Positions 1-8,900 of a stretch of 38,866 nt of DNA are shown here, one piece after another. A program made the translations under genes and the position numbers. This stretch comes from Legionella nautarum (GTDB lineage: Bacteria > Pseudomonadota > Gammaproteobacteria > Legionellales > Legionellaceae). The DNA is taken from contig NZ_LNYO01000011.1 of assembly GCF_001467895.1 (NCBI RefSeq), forward strand, positions 1 to 38,866. Reading direction: 5' to 3'. The stretch's first letter is position 1. The number at the start of each line of letters is the position of its first letter. The notes beneath the pieces are model-generated. The model saw only the letters and a list, made by a program, of their open reading frames with translations, was not told the DNA's origin and made no database searches.

Positions 1-214
1 CCAATTACGGGGGCACATGCTTAGCCACATAGTACTCTAACTCTCAGTCTATAATTTTCAAAATTTCTAAATCCATAAGCACGTCGTTGAATGAGTTTCA
101 TCTACGATGGAACCCTTCCGTAATACCGTTATTTTTAGTAAACCGCCACATTCTAACCACTTACTCTCGCCATTGGTATAATGTTTTACCTAGAGCCCTT
201 TTCTGCCAAATGGG
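1..214 (-). mobile_element. Decayed 3' end of an ISL3-family insertion sequence (transposase C-terminus)
   Basis: Reading the minus strand, two frames together give the C-terminus typical of ISL3-family (IS204/IS1001/IS1096/IS1165) transposases. Upstream is LGKTLYQWRE, an in-frame TAA (complement of 161-163), then VRMWRFTKNNGITEGFH. The frame then shifts at about 101-104, and MKLIQRRAYGFRNFENY... continues to a stop at 21-23. A further in-frame stop lies at 215-217. One missing base and at least one nonsense codon mean it cannot be functional. The bases left of the stop should run toward the element's terminal inverted repeat, which would lie just outside the window. Recognition is from memory of the family, not a search. 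Confidence 0.75.
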
Positions 215-223
215 TTAATGTAT

Positions 224-242
224 TGTGCCTCTCTGCGGCACA
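224..242 (-). terminator. Possible weak terminator hairpin after the 258-836 gene
   Basis: TGTGCC (224-229) and GGCACA (237-242) form a 6-bp perfect stem with a 7-nt loop, 16 nt past the stop of the minus-strand gene. There is no T-run after the stem, so intrinsic termination would be weak. It may equally be part of the insertion-sequence remnant. Confidence 0.25.
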
Positions 243-257
243 TCCTGGGATATAAAG

Positions 258-836
258 TTATTCAACCTCATCGCCATTCTCCACCCAATAGTCGGGAGGA
301 CCTCCGCTAGGGGTTGGTCTTGTTGATAATGGGCTCAGTCTATAAGCTGATCCTTTTCCGTTGTTGCTTGATTTTTGCCCCTCTCTTTTTCGATTTTCAT
401 AGATGGTTTTGTTTAAAGTATCAATTAAAATTTTATTTTTAAATATAAAAAACAAATCATTATCATGAGTTGGATTGTCAGCCTCAAATTTGCATGCAAT
501 AAATAAATGGGCATCATTTTTATCACTAAATTGAGCAATTTCTTTTCTTTCTAAAGCACCCAGAGGTTTGATCATGACTTGAAAAATAAATGAGGCTGTA
601 TTATTTAAATCACCATTACCTTCTGCATATTTTGCATGGGTAACAAAAATATTCTCATTATTTAATTCAAGCAGTAGTTCATCCTGGTCATCATATACTC
701 TATAAATAATTTTTTTTTCTTCTTCATCTATAGACGATTTTTTGGTCATAAACAGTCGTGCATCATTTAATTTATTAAAGGATGCGAGTAGTTTTTCTTC
801 CCCTCTTTCATAATGTTCAGTAATTTTATAGTTCAT
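258..836 (-). CDS. Hypothetical protein with an internally duplicated unit
   Basis: A 192-residue soluble protein with no signal peptide or membrane segment; I do not recognise its family. The sequence shows two copies of a unit of about 40 residues. The first starts at F20 (FNKLNDARLFMTKK) and the second at F103 (FSDKNDAHLFIACK). Each runs through a short acidic stretch into a beta-rich segment (IIYRVYDDQDELLLELN and LFFIFKNKILIDTLN). The tail from about residue 148 is basic then proline/glycine-rich, probably disordered. The ATG start has AAGGGA about 7 nt upstream. It is divergent from the 1128 monooxygenase and convergent with the insertion-sequence remnant. Low-complexity tails of this kind occur in many Legionella hypothetical and effector proteins, but nothing here proves secretion. 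Confidence 0.7.
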   Translation of the reverse strand: MNYKITEHYERGEEKLLASFNKLNDARLFMTKKSSIDEEEKKIIYRVYDDQDELLLELNNENIFVTHAKYAEGNGDLNNTASFIFQVMIKPLGALERKEIAQFSDKNDAHLFIACKFEADNPTHDNDLFFIFKNKILIDTLNKTIYENRKREGQKSSNNGKGSAYRLSPLSTRPTPSGGPPDYWVENGDEVE

Positions 837-1127
837 ACGAAAATCCCTTATAACGACTCATTGATCATTATAGCCCTATTGATTCATCGAGAGAGCAAAC
901 TGATTGCTGAGATATTATTATTCCATGAAGCCGCTTCTTTGTTAAAAAACATAACAAAATCCAGCAATTACCTGCTTGACATAAGGGAGGCGCCTAAGGT
1001 AACTTTCGCTGCTTTACAGCCCAGAATGGAAGCTGGCTTGAGAATAGGAAATTTTAGCTGAAGGCCGCTATTCACAGCAGTATAGATGGATCGTCTTATT
1101 GACAAGTTTTAGATTTCAGGAGGGATC
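837..1127. other. Intergenic gap with no convincing gene; probable promoter region for the divergent genes
   Basis: This 291-bp gap separates the divergent hypothetical gene and the monooxygenase. A plus-strand ORF of 82 codons (813-1061) crosses it. It begins inside the opposite gene, has no ribosome binding site and resembles no family I know, so I treat it as chance or a remnant. A TTGACA at 976-981 is followed after 18 bp by TAACTT (1000-1005), a possible but poor promoter for the gene at 1128. AGGAGG immediately precedes that gene's start. Confidence 0.4.
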
Positions 1128-3794
1128 ATGTCTGCTAATTCCGGTAAGAAGAATTATGATGACAATATACAGCTTGATGTAGCGATAGTTGGTGCGGGGT
1201 TCTCCGGGCTTTATCTTCTGCATTCGCTACGTTCAAAGGGTTTTTCAGTAAAAATTTTTGAAGCGGAAGATGAAATTGGCGGTACCTGGTATCGCAATCG
1301 CTATCCTGGAGCTCAGTGTGATATCGCCAGCACTGACTATTCATATAGTTTCGATCCTGAGCTCGAAGCGGAGTGGAAATGGACTAAAAAATTCGCCACC
1401 CAGGTTGAAATCCTGGAATACCTAAACTACGTTGCGGACAAGTACGAACTAAGAAAGGATATTAATCTTGCAGCACGTGTAAAAACTGCTAAATGGAAGG
1501 AAGACTCAAACCGTTGGCATCTAACATTTGACGAAACTAAGGAAGTGAAATCTCGCTTTCTCGTTATGGCTAGCGGTTGTCTATCCATACCCAAAGAAGT
1601 GGATATACCAGGTGCAAAAAATTTCTGCAAAGAAAGTTACCATACAAATAACTGGCCACGAGAAGCGCCGTCCTTTAAGGGAAAGCGAGTCGCTGTAATT
1701 GGGACAGGCTCATCAGGAATTCAGATTATCCCAGTTATTGCAGAACAAGCTGCCGAGCTTACGGTCTTTCAAAGAACACCATGCTTTTCACTTCCTGCTA
1801 ATAATCGTGTGATCTCAACTGAAGAAATGGAACATTTTGAGACTCAACGCAAGGAATACCGCGAAGCCGCCAGAAAGTCGCCTATCGGGGTGGCCGTAGA
1901 AACAAATCCCACCAGTGTTTTGCAAGTTTGCGAAGAAGAACGCAATAGGCTCTACGAGCATTTGTGGGAGAATTCTGGTATTGCTGAAGCTGCTTCTGTC
2001 TTTAATGATTTAGGTACTAATCGAGCTGCAAACGAAACTTTAGCTGAATTTATACGTAATAAGATCCGAGCAACTGTAGCCGATCCGCAGGTGGCTGAAA
2101 TGCTATGTCCAAAAGATTACGCTGTTTTCACTAAACGCTTATGCTTCGATACAAATTACTACCAGAGCTACAACCTTCCGCATGTACGGTTAGTTGATCT
2201 GAAACAAAATCCGATTTTGTGTATAACCGCAAAGGGTATCGATACTGCCTTGGAATCATTCGACTTTGACATGATAGTTTTTGCACTTGGATTTGATGCA
2301 ATGACGGGTGCCTTATTGGCTGTCGATATCCAGGGACGAGATGCTATCTCACTTTCTGATAAATGGTTGATGGGACCCACTTCCTACCTGGGTTTGATGA
2401 CCTCTGGTTTTCCGAATCTTTTCATGGTAACGGGACCAGGAAGTCCCTCGGTTACGACTAACATGGTTATGTCAATCGAACAACATGTCGAGTGGATTTC
2501 CGATTGCATCCAACACATGTCAAAGGAAGGGCTTGAAGTGATTGAACCCACTGTGAGCGCAGAAAAAGGGTGGACTGAGCATGTAAAAGATTGGGGGGCG
2601 CTTACTCTTTTTCCTGAGGCTGAGTCCTGGTATACAGGCGCAAACATCGAAGGTAAGACACGCGTTTTTATGCCATTTATAGGTGGATTAGGTACTTATC
2701 GCGCAATCTCCGAAGAGGTTGTAGCTCGTGATTACTTGGGGTTTTCTTTTCAAGGCCCAGGTATTCAACGCTGCAAGGATGGTATCATTCGACCCTTGAA
2801 ACCTGACGTTGCAGCAATGCTTCCGCCGCCCGGAGATTCTGAAGCGCCAGGCCCTGAAACCTTGCCTCTTGACGATATCCGAGCCTTATACGCTACCTTT
2901 TCTGTCAAACGACCAGCTCTTTTGAATGTAGATGAAATTATTGATGGTATGCTGCCTTGTCCAGATGGCAATTTGGGCTATCGTTTGTATCGTCCACTCG
3001 GCAAAGGCCCACATCCATTGCTAGTCTATTTCCATGGCGGGGGATGGGTACTCGGTGATCTTGATTCTGATGATCCCTTTTGTCGGGACCTATGTGCTAG
3101 AACTAATTCAATCGTTATTTCTGTAGATTATCGACTTGCCCCCGAATTTCCCTTTCCAACCGCCCTGAATGATGCTTTTTTCGCAGTACAATGGGCAGCG
3201 AAGAATGCGGAAAATTTAGATGCTATACCAGGTCAGCTGGCGGTGGCTGGGTGGAGTGCAGGGGCAAATATTGCGACTGTCATTTGTCATCTTGCGCGTG
3301 ATAAGGATGGACCAGATATTTGTGGCCAGCTATTGGTAAATCCCATGGTTGATTCTGATTTTTCAAGACTTTCCTATCAAAGCAAAGGTAAAGGTTACTT
3401 GCTTACCACCTCATTAATTCAATGGTTTTGGAATAATTATGCTGACCCTAAAGATTGGAATAACCCAAAAGCTTCTCCCATTCGAGCAAAGGATCTATCG
3501 AATTTACCTCCTGCATTTATCGCAACCAGTGAATTTGATCCCCTTCATGACGAGGGAGAGGCCTATGCCAAGGAACTACAAAGTGCTGGAATAAAGATAA
3601 TTTATCGTTCTTATCCTGGTCAAATCCACGGCTCATTGGTTGCAGCAGACACTGTTCGTTCGAGCGCTGGAGCGCGAGCCGAAATGGCAGCAGCTTTATT
3701 AGAGTTTTTTAGTTGCGCAGATAGATCTAGAGATAAAAAACAAGAAACTGGATTGTCTCCAGAGGTAAATAATTTAGAGGTTCAGTTACTTTAG
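1128..3794 (+). CDS. Baeyer-Villiger-type flavin monooxygenase fused to an HSL-family alpha/beta hydrolase
   Basis: An 888-residue two-domain enzyme. Residues 1-560 form a class B flavoprotein monooxygenase. The FAD-binding GAGFSG is near residue 22, GGTWY...YPGAQCD near 51, and the NADPH-side GTGSSG begins at G192. The Baeyer-Villiger fingerprint FxGxxxHxxxW is read as F166-CKESY-H172-TNN-W176, so its Gly is Lys here. Residues about 620-870 are a hormone-sensitive-lipase-type hydrolase: oxyanion HGGGW (H636), nucleophile GWSAG (S710), acid D804 and base H834. The natural reading is oxidation of a ketone to an ester followed by hydrolysis to alcohol plus acid. Monooxygenase and esterase are usually separate neighbouring genes, so the fusion is notable. 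The ATG has a strong AGGAGG. The exporter follows 28 bp downstream. Its substrate, and any link to the downstream synthetase operon, are unknown. Confidence 0.88.
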   Translation: MSANSGKKNYDDNIQLDVAIVGAGFSGLYLLHSLRSKGFSVKIFEAEDEIGGTWYRNRYPGAQCDIASTDYSYSFDPELEAEWKWTKKFATQVEILEYLNYVADKYELRKDINLAARVKTAKWKEDSNRWHLTFDETKEVKSRFLVMASGCLSIPKEVDIPGAKNFCKESYHTNNWPREAPSFKGKRVAVIGTGSSGIQIIPVIAEQAAELTVFQRTPCFSLPANNRVISTEEMEHFETQRKEYREAARKSPIGVAVETNPTSVLQVCEEERNRLYEHLWENSGIAEAASVFNDLGTNRAANETLAEFIRNKIRATVADPQVAEMLCPKDYAVFTKRLCFDTNYYQSYNLPHVRLVDLKQNPILCITAKGIDTALESFDFDMIVFALGFDAMTGALLAVDIQGRDAISLSDKWLMGPTSYLGLMTSGFPNLFMVTGPGSPSVTTNMVMSIEQHVEWISDCIQHMSKEGLEVIEPTVSAEKGWTEHVKDWGALTLFPEAESWYTGANIEGKTRVFMPFIGGLGTYRAISEEVVARDYLGFSFQGPGIQRCKDGIIRPLKPDVAAMLPPPGDSEAPGPETLPLDDIRALYATFSVKRPALLNVDEIIDGMLPCPDGNLGYRLYRPLGKGPHPLLVYFHGGGWVLGDLDSDDPFCRDLCARTNSIVISVDYRLAPEFPFPTALNDAFFAVQWAAKNAENLDAIPGQLAVAGWSAGANIATVICHLARDKDGPDICGQLLVNPMVDSDFSRLSYQSKGKGYLLTTSLIQWFWNNYADPKDWNNPKASPIRAKDLSNLPPAFIATSEFDPLHDEGEAYAKELQSAGIKIIYRSYPGQIHGSLVAADTVRSSAGARAEMAAALLEFFSCADRSRDKKQETGLSPEVNNLEVQLL

Positions 3795-3822
3795 CATTAG
3801 TGTTAACAAGAGAGGATAAGAC

Positions 3823-5100
3823 ATGTCTACAGCAGCTATTAAAACAAGTAAGATTTCCTTACTTGCATTATTTCTCACAATCTTCGTGGATGCAGCAGGG
3901 ATGGCGTTGGTGTATCCGGTGCTCACACCACTTTTTGTTCACAACACAACCTATTTATTCGATCCTACTGTTTCTGAACATTTTCGCAATTTTCTTTACG
4001 GATTTGTTTTGGCAATCTATCCAATTATGATGTTCATTGGTTCGCCTCTTTTAGGAGTTCTTTCCGATAAATATGGACGTAGATTAATTTTGATAATCTG
4101 TATGACCGGTAACTTAATCGGACTATTGATAATGGGCTTAGGAGTTATGATTAATAGCGTGACAGTTATTATCCTTTCCAGAATTATCTCTGGTGTGACA
4201 GCAGCTAGTTTACCTGTTGCACAGGCAGCGATTATTGATTTAAGTACTGAACAAACTAAGGCTAGGAACATCAGCCTGATCACCGCGGCTAACTCTTTTG
4301 GTTTTATAGTTGGCCCGATTATTACTGGCATTTTATCTTATCCATTTTTCGGTTTGGCTCCGAGCCTTTCTGCGCCTTTCTTTTTTGCGGCTTTATTACC
4401 TACAGCAACGCTATATTTTCTTATAGCTCATTTCAAAGAAACTTACCCTGGGAATAAAGCCTTAAAGTTAAATATGGGCATTGCTTTCCAAAGTATTTAT
4501 CTTGCTTTTAGAAACAAAGCAACGGTTACTCCCTTATGGATTCTGACTGGGTTTCTAGTGGGCTATTATATTTTCTTTAATTACATGTCGATGTTTGCTT
4601 TGCTCAAATTTGGTTATGATCAGTTCATGGTATCGGTTTTGCTCGGTTCCTTTGCAGTGACTTTTGCGACTTCATTTTTGTTTATCATTCCCAAGCTAAC
4701 CTCATGTTTCTCTTTGAATAAATGTCTTTTAATTAGCATTGCACCGCAATTTGTTTGCACTCTGCTACTCGTTTTGTTTACTTATGTCACTATGCTTTGG
4801 ACTGTTGCTATACTGATAGGAATATTTGTTCCCTGCAGTTATGTAGTCTTGCTCAGCATCCTTTCTAATAAGACTGAAGGAGAATTCCAAGGTAGGATTA
4901 TGGGGGTGTCGTCTTCTGTTAACTCCTTTGCCTGGGGTTTTGCTCCATTATTAACGGCAATAGTGCAGCCCTATTCAATATTACTACCTCTTGTTGTTGC
5001 AACCATTATACTTCTGGCGACGCTATTTTTATCAATAAACTACCTTCGAAACATTTTCTCAAGCAGTCTTGTAGCAACTGTGCCTGATGTTGCCAGCTAA
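3823..5100 (+). CDS. Major facilitator superfamily drug/metabolite exporter
   Basis: A 425-residue, strongly hydrophobic protein consistent with 12 transmembrane helices. The signature loop between helices 2 and 3 is clear: GSPLLGVLSDKYGRR, with the Asp and double Arg of the MFS motif A. This points to a proton-coupled antiporter of the TetA/DHA1 drug-efflux type. The ATG at 3823 follows GAGAGGA and lies 28 bp after the monooxygenase stop, so the two are probably co-transcribed. It could export the product of the hydrolase-monooxygenase or of the synthetase operon beginning about 840 bp downstream; the sequence does not decide. A slightly longer ORF starting at 3800 in another frame is a shadow. 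Confidence 0.85.
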   Translation: MSTAAIKTSKISLLALFLTIFVDAAGMALVYPVLTPLFVHNTTYLFDPTVSEHFRNFLYGFVLAIYPIMMFIGSPLLGVLSDKYGRRLILIICMTGNLIGLLIMGLGVMINSVTVIILSRIISGVTAASLPVAQAAIIDLSTEQTKARNISLITAANSFGFIVGPIITGILSYPFFGLAPSLSAPFFFAALLPTATLYFLIAHFKETYPGNKALKLNMGIAFQSIYLAFRNKATVTPLWILTGFLVGYYIFFNYMSMFALLKFGYDQFMVSVLLGSFAVTFATSFLFIIPKLTSCFSLNKCLLISIAPQFVCTLLLVLFTYVTMLWTVAILIGIFVPCSYVVLLSILSNKTEGEFQGRIMGVSSSVNSFAWGFAPLLTAIVQPYSILLPLVVATIILLATLFLSINYLRNIFSSSLVATVPDVAS

Positions 5101-5120
5101 AAGTCTCCCTCGGTGGAAAA

Positions 5121-5147
5121 CCTTCCCGCAAACATGCTGCGGGAGGG
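5121..5147 (-). terminator. Rho-independent terminator between convergent genes
   Basis: CCTTCCCGCA (5121-5130) pairs with TGCGGGAGGG (5138-5147): a 10-bp GC-rich stem with one G-T wobble and a 7-nt loop. Read on the minus strand it lies 11 nt after the stop of the 5159-5545 gene and is followed directly by TTTT. It can also slow transcription arriving from the exporter, but the plus side has no T-run. Confidence 0.75.
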
Positions 5148-5158
5148 AAGAGTGAATC

Positions 5159-5545
5159 TTACCTTGCAGTGCAGGTAGATTGGCCAATAGTTTTCATGTT
5201 TAGATAAGTCCAATGGTTCGACATCGAGCCATTTGCCTTAATGTCCATAACCAAGATTCCGGTTTCTTTTGCATCTTTAGGGTTGGTAAAAACCAGAGAA
5301 ACTGTTTTTTTGGTTTTATCATAAATGCCCGTACCGATATAAGACCCACCGTCATTAAATGAACTATTGATAGAATAGGTTTCCCCTGTTTTTTTTATGG
5401 TCATTTCTCCTTTGAAGACTGTGTCCGGATGTTGTTTGTCCCTACCAACGCACTCATAATTTCCTTCTAGATTAATTGGAGCGGCAGAAAGCGCTTGTCC
5501 TGAAATGCTTGATAAAAATAAGAGTGCAAATAAATGTTTTTTCAT
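5159..5545 (-). CDS. Small exported (periplasmic) protein of unknown function
   Basis: A 128-residue protein with a clear Sec signal peptide: Met-Lys-Lys-His, a hydrophobic stretch LFALLFLSS and a likely cleavage after SGQALSA (about residue 21). The mature part is about 107 residues, rich in predicted beta strands and alternating Gly/Lys/Thr. It has exactly two cysteines, C32 near the start (NYECVG) and C125 near the end (STCTAR), likely a disulfide closing a small beta barrel or sandwich. It resembles small exported hypothetical proteins seen in Legionella, but I cannot assign a family or function. The ATG has AAGGA about 7 nt upstream. It is divergent from the synthetase operon and ends at the hairpin at 5121-5147. 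Confidence 0.75.
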   Translation of the reverse strand: MKKHLFALLFLSSISGQALSAAPINLEGNYECVGRDKQHPDTVFKGEMTIKKTGETYSINSSFNDGGSYIGTGIYDKTKKTVSLVFTNPKDAKETGILVMDIKANGSMSNHWTYLNMKTIGQSTCTAR

Positions 5546-5693
5546 TGATGGATCCTTAAATTAGAACAGACTTATTCTAAAGCGAGCGCATTTTAGCAAA
5601 AAAAGGAACACGACTAAAAGATAATAATTGATGTGTTGAAAATAAAAAGATCAACACCGTATCAAATTAAACACTTAGCTTAAAAATTCAATA

Positions 5694-5722
5694 TTGACAA
5701 GGAGTTAATTTGAATATTTAAT
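5694..5722 (+). promoter_or_regulatory. Predicted sigma70-type promoter of the NRPS/PKS operon
   Basis: A perfect -35 hexamer TTGACA (5694-5699) is followed after exactly 17 bp by TTTAAT (5717-5722), five of six matches to the -10 consensus. Transcription would start near 5729, leaving a leader of about 208 nt before the ATG at 5937. The next genes have no comparable promoter in their short gaps, so this may drive the whole 28-kb unit. Confidence 0.6.
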
Positions 5723-5800
5723 AGGATGCTAGCCCAGTTTAGAAACAAAGTAGCTTTTCTTTGAATGGATAGAGTAATTTTATAAAGTTATTCAATAGTT

Positions 5801-5870
5801 CTGATATCACTTCTACAGAGTTTTTCATCTTAGTTTGTATGAGGTAGGGAAAGTGCAAAATAGATATCAG
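5801..5870 (+). repeat. Split 8-bp inverted repeat in the operon leader
   Basis: CTGATATC (5801-5808) and GATATCAG (5863-5870) are perfect reverse complements separated by 54 nt. The second arm is followed by GTATTTTTCT. In RNA this could close a large leader loop; in DNA it could be two half-sites for a regulator. An 8-bp match at this spacing in AT-rich DNA may also be chance. Confidence 0.3.
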
Positions 5871-5936
5871 GTATTTTTCTAATCAAAAGGTTGTAAATCT
5901 TGTTTCAATCCAGGTGTAATCTTTATTGGGATTGAT

Positions 5937-8900
5937 ATGTATAATAATAAGAAAACGACTATTGTCGAGGTGCTAGGGCAACTAGCTTCTGATAAGCCTG
6001 AACAACTTCTATACACTTTTTTAACTAATCAGCGTGATATACAACTCACATATAGAGAATTCGATACAAAGGCCAAACAGATAGCTGCACTGATTAGCAA
6101 TTATACCGCTGCTGGTGAGCCTGCGATTCTCTTGTATCCTGCGGGGCTTGACTTTATAACTGCTTTATTTGGCTGTTTTTATGCTGGTATCATCGCTGTA
6201 CCCATTTACACTCATAACTTTCAGCTTCAAAAACTCTTGCCTCGTCTCGAATCCATAATGCTGGATACCAATGCAAAAATCATTTTAACTACCGATGAAA
6301 TTGTGCGCGATAAACATCGTTTTATTGAAATGGCACAGTGGCTAAAAGATACAAAATTCATAGCAACTGACTTGCAAGATTATAGTTTGAATTCCTTGCC
6401 AATAACGAGCGAACTATCGCCAGAATCTATCGCATTCCTGCAATATTCTTCTGGGTCAACAGGTATCCCTAAAGGCGTGATGGTAACGCATCAAAACCTT
6501 ATAGCCAATTTGCGGGTTATTAGGGATGCTTTTGGCCTTGAACCCAATCAAAATGTAGTATCCTGGCTTCCTCACTATCATGACATGGGTCTCATTGGAA
6601 ACATCTTGGGAGCGCTGTTTAGCCAAACCCCCCTTTATTTATTTTCGCCAGCGGATTTTATTCGCAAACCCTTGCGATGGTTGGAATTAATTAGCCGTAC
6701 ACAAGCAACAGTCAGCGGAGGACCCAATTTTGCTTATGAATTATGTAGTCAATCTTTTCGCCCTGAACTTTGCAAAGGTTTAGATTTAAGCGCTTGGGAA
6801 GTTGCTTACAATGGTGCTGAAATGGTTCGTGAAAGTACACTCAGCCGTTTTGAGGCTATTTTCGCACCCTATGGGTTTCAAGGAAGGTCTTTCCATCCTT
6901 GCTATGGCTTGGCAGAGTCCACATTGATGGTTTCAAGTTCTGGAAAATCTCACTGCACGCGAGAACTTATTCTGGATAGAAAGAGTTTATTAAAGGGCCA
7001 GCTCAAAAAAGAATCGGCAGTATCTCCTTCAACGGTTATTTCCCTAAGTTCAGGGCAAATTCAAGCTACCCAACAGGTAGAAATTGTCGATCCAAAGACA
7101 AGAACTCGCTGTTTGCCTGATCAAATTGGAGAAATTTGGGTAAGCGGCCCTTCAGTCTGTAAAGGTTATTGGAACCGGCCCGAAGAAACCAACTATTATT
7201 TCAAGGCAAGCTTGTCTGAAGATTCAGGTCAGCAATTTCTGCGCACGGGTGATATGGGGTTTTTAGATCAAGGATGGTTATACATAACCGGAAGAATAAA
7301 AGATCTAATTATCATAAGGGGTCAAAATCATTCACCGGAAGACATCGAAAATACGGTTATTAACAGTCATCCCTCAGTATCACAAAGTCGAGTGGTAGCC
7401 TTTAGTCATGATTTTGATGGAGAAGAAGGATTGGTGGTCCTCGTTACTCAACCCAAGCATTTTAGTGAACAAAAAATCGCGATAGAACAGGCTATTCGTA
7501 AGGAAATTTCAACAAAGCATGATTTAGTGGTTAAGGAATTAATCTTTATTAAAAGGGCAAGCATTCCTTTGACTTCTAGTGGCAAGGTGCGTCGAGGTGA
7601 ATCGAAGAATCGTTATATTGAAGACAGGCTTAACCGTTTAGAGTCAGCTGCTGAGGTGTTGATTACTGAAAAAGGGCAAACAAATAGTGAATCAAACCTT
7701 GCCAGCACAAAACCCAGTCCAGAACAATTAATTAAACTCAATACGGATGCCCGCTTTGCAATTATCGTAAACTACTTACAAAAAGTCTTGGCGCGTGAGT
7801 TGGAAGTTAGTTTGGAGGCAATCAACCTTATTGCCCCCTTAAACCTGATTGCAGTTGATAGTCTTTCCAAAGTAAGAATCCAACATGAAATTCAGGAACT
7901 CACTGGTGTGCAAATTGGTCCGGAACGACTTTTAAGTGAGGCAACTTTAGTTGAGTTAGCCAGAGAAATTGCAGTAGCAATGAAAGATAAGCAATCTAAT
8001 GGCCAACCTTTATTAGAATTAGAACCAAAAGAATTTCCCCTGTCTAAGGGGCAACAATCTTTATACTTTATACAAAGACTTAGTCCAAATAATTTTGCCT
8101 ATAACATTTCACGTGCGGTTAGGGTAGTTAGTCCATTGGATCTCTCCGCATTGGAAAACGCTTTTAAAAATTTACTTAATAGACATGTTGCCTTGCGTAC
8201 ACGTATTTTCGAGCAGAATGGATCTTGTTTTCAAGCTGTTGCGGAGCCTTTCACGGCTGATTTTAAGCTTGTTGATGCCAGAAATTGGTCTGATTCCGAC
8301 TTATCAACTTGTATATCTAGTTTTTCTAGGCAGACTTTTGATTTAAACTCAGGATCGATGGCACGCCTATGCGTGCTACAACGAGAGCAGGATTATCTCC
8401 TTCTTTTTTCTGTGCATCACATTGTAGCTGACCTGGTTTCTCTCACCGTGGTGGTTGCAGAATTAGCTGAATACTATCATGCTGAAATTACAGGTGAAAA
8501 AGCCAAACTGCCAGCTCTCCTGGTTTCACCCCAAGAGTATATTCATTATGAAGAAGAATTCCTCCGGTCAGATAAGGCGCAGAAAATGCGCCAGTACTGG
8601 CTTGACGAGTTAAGTGATTCAGCCCTGTCGCTGGATTTACCTGCCGATCACCAACGTCCACCTGTAAAAAGTTACGAAGGGAAAACTTATCATTTTAGTT
8701 TGCCAGTAGAGTTAAGTAAAAAAATAGAAGAACTTGCGGTTAGGGAAGGAGTTACTATCTATGTAGTAATATTGTCGGCTTACTTTGTGTTACTGCATCG
8801 TTATACTGAAAAATCCACAATCACAGTGGGAACGCCAATGGCAAACCGTTCTGATGCGAGATTTGCAAATATGGTGTATTATTTAGTCAATCCTGTGGCA

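Larger units (their letters stand above)
5546..5936. promoter_or_regulatory. Divergent control region upstream of the NRPS/PKS operon
   Basis: This 391-bp AT-rich gap separates the exported-protein gene from the first synthetase. It holds a near-consensus promoter (5694-5722) pointing at the synthetase, a leader of about 200 nt with a split inverted repeat, and no recognisable ORF. Toward the exported protein, TAGAAT on the minus strand (complement of about 5573-5578) is a possible -10 element without a good -35. The synthetase ATG at 5937 has only a weak GGGA about 6 nt upstream. Confidence 0.55.

Noticed and set aside
813-1061. 82-codon plus-strand ORF in the gap before the monooxygenase
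   Set aside because: It begins inside the opposite gene, lacks a ribosome binding site and shows no family resemblance.
1099-1104. Perfect TTGACA just before the monooxygenase start
   Set aside because: A -10 element at normal spacing would fall on the ribosome binding site and start codon, so it cannot be that gene's promoter.
4017-4331. 104-codon minus-strand ORF inside the exporter gene
   Set aside because: Its sequence is the hydrophobic complement of membrane helices in the exporter; it is a shadow frame.
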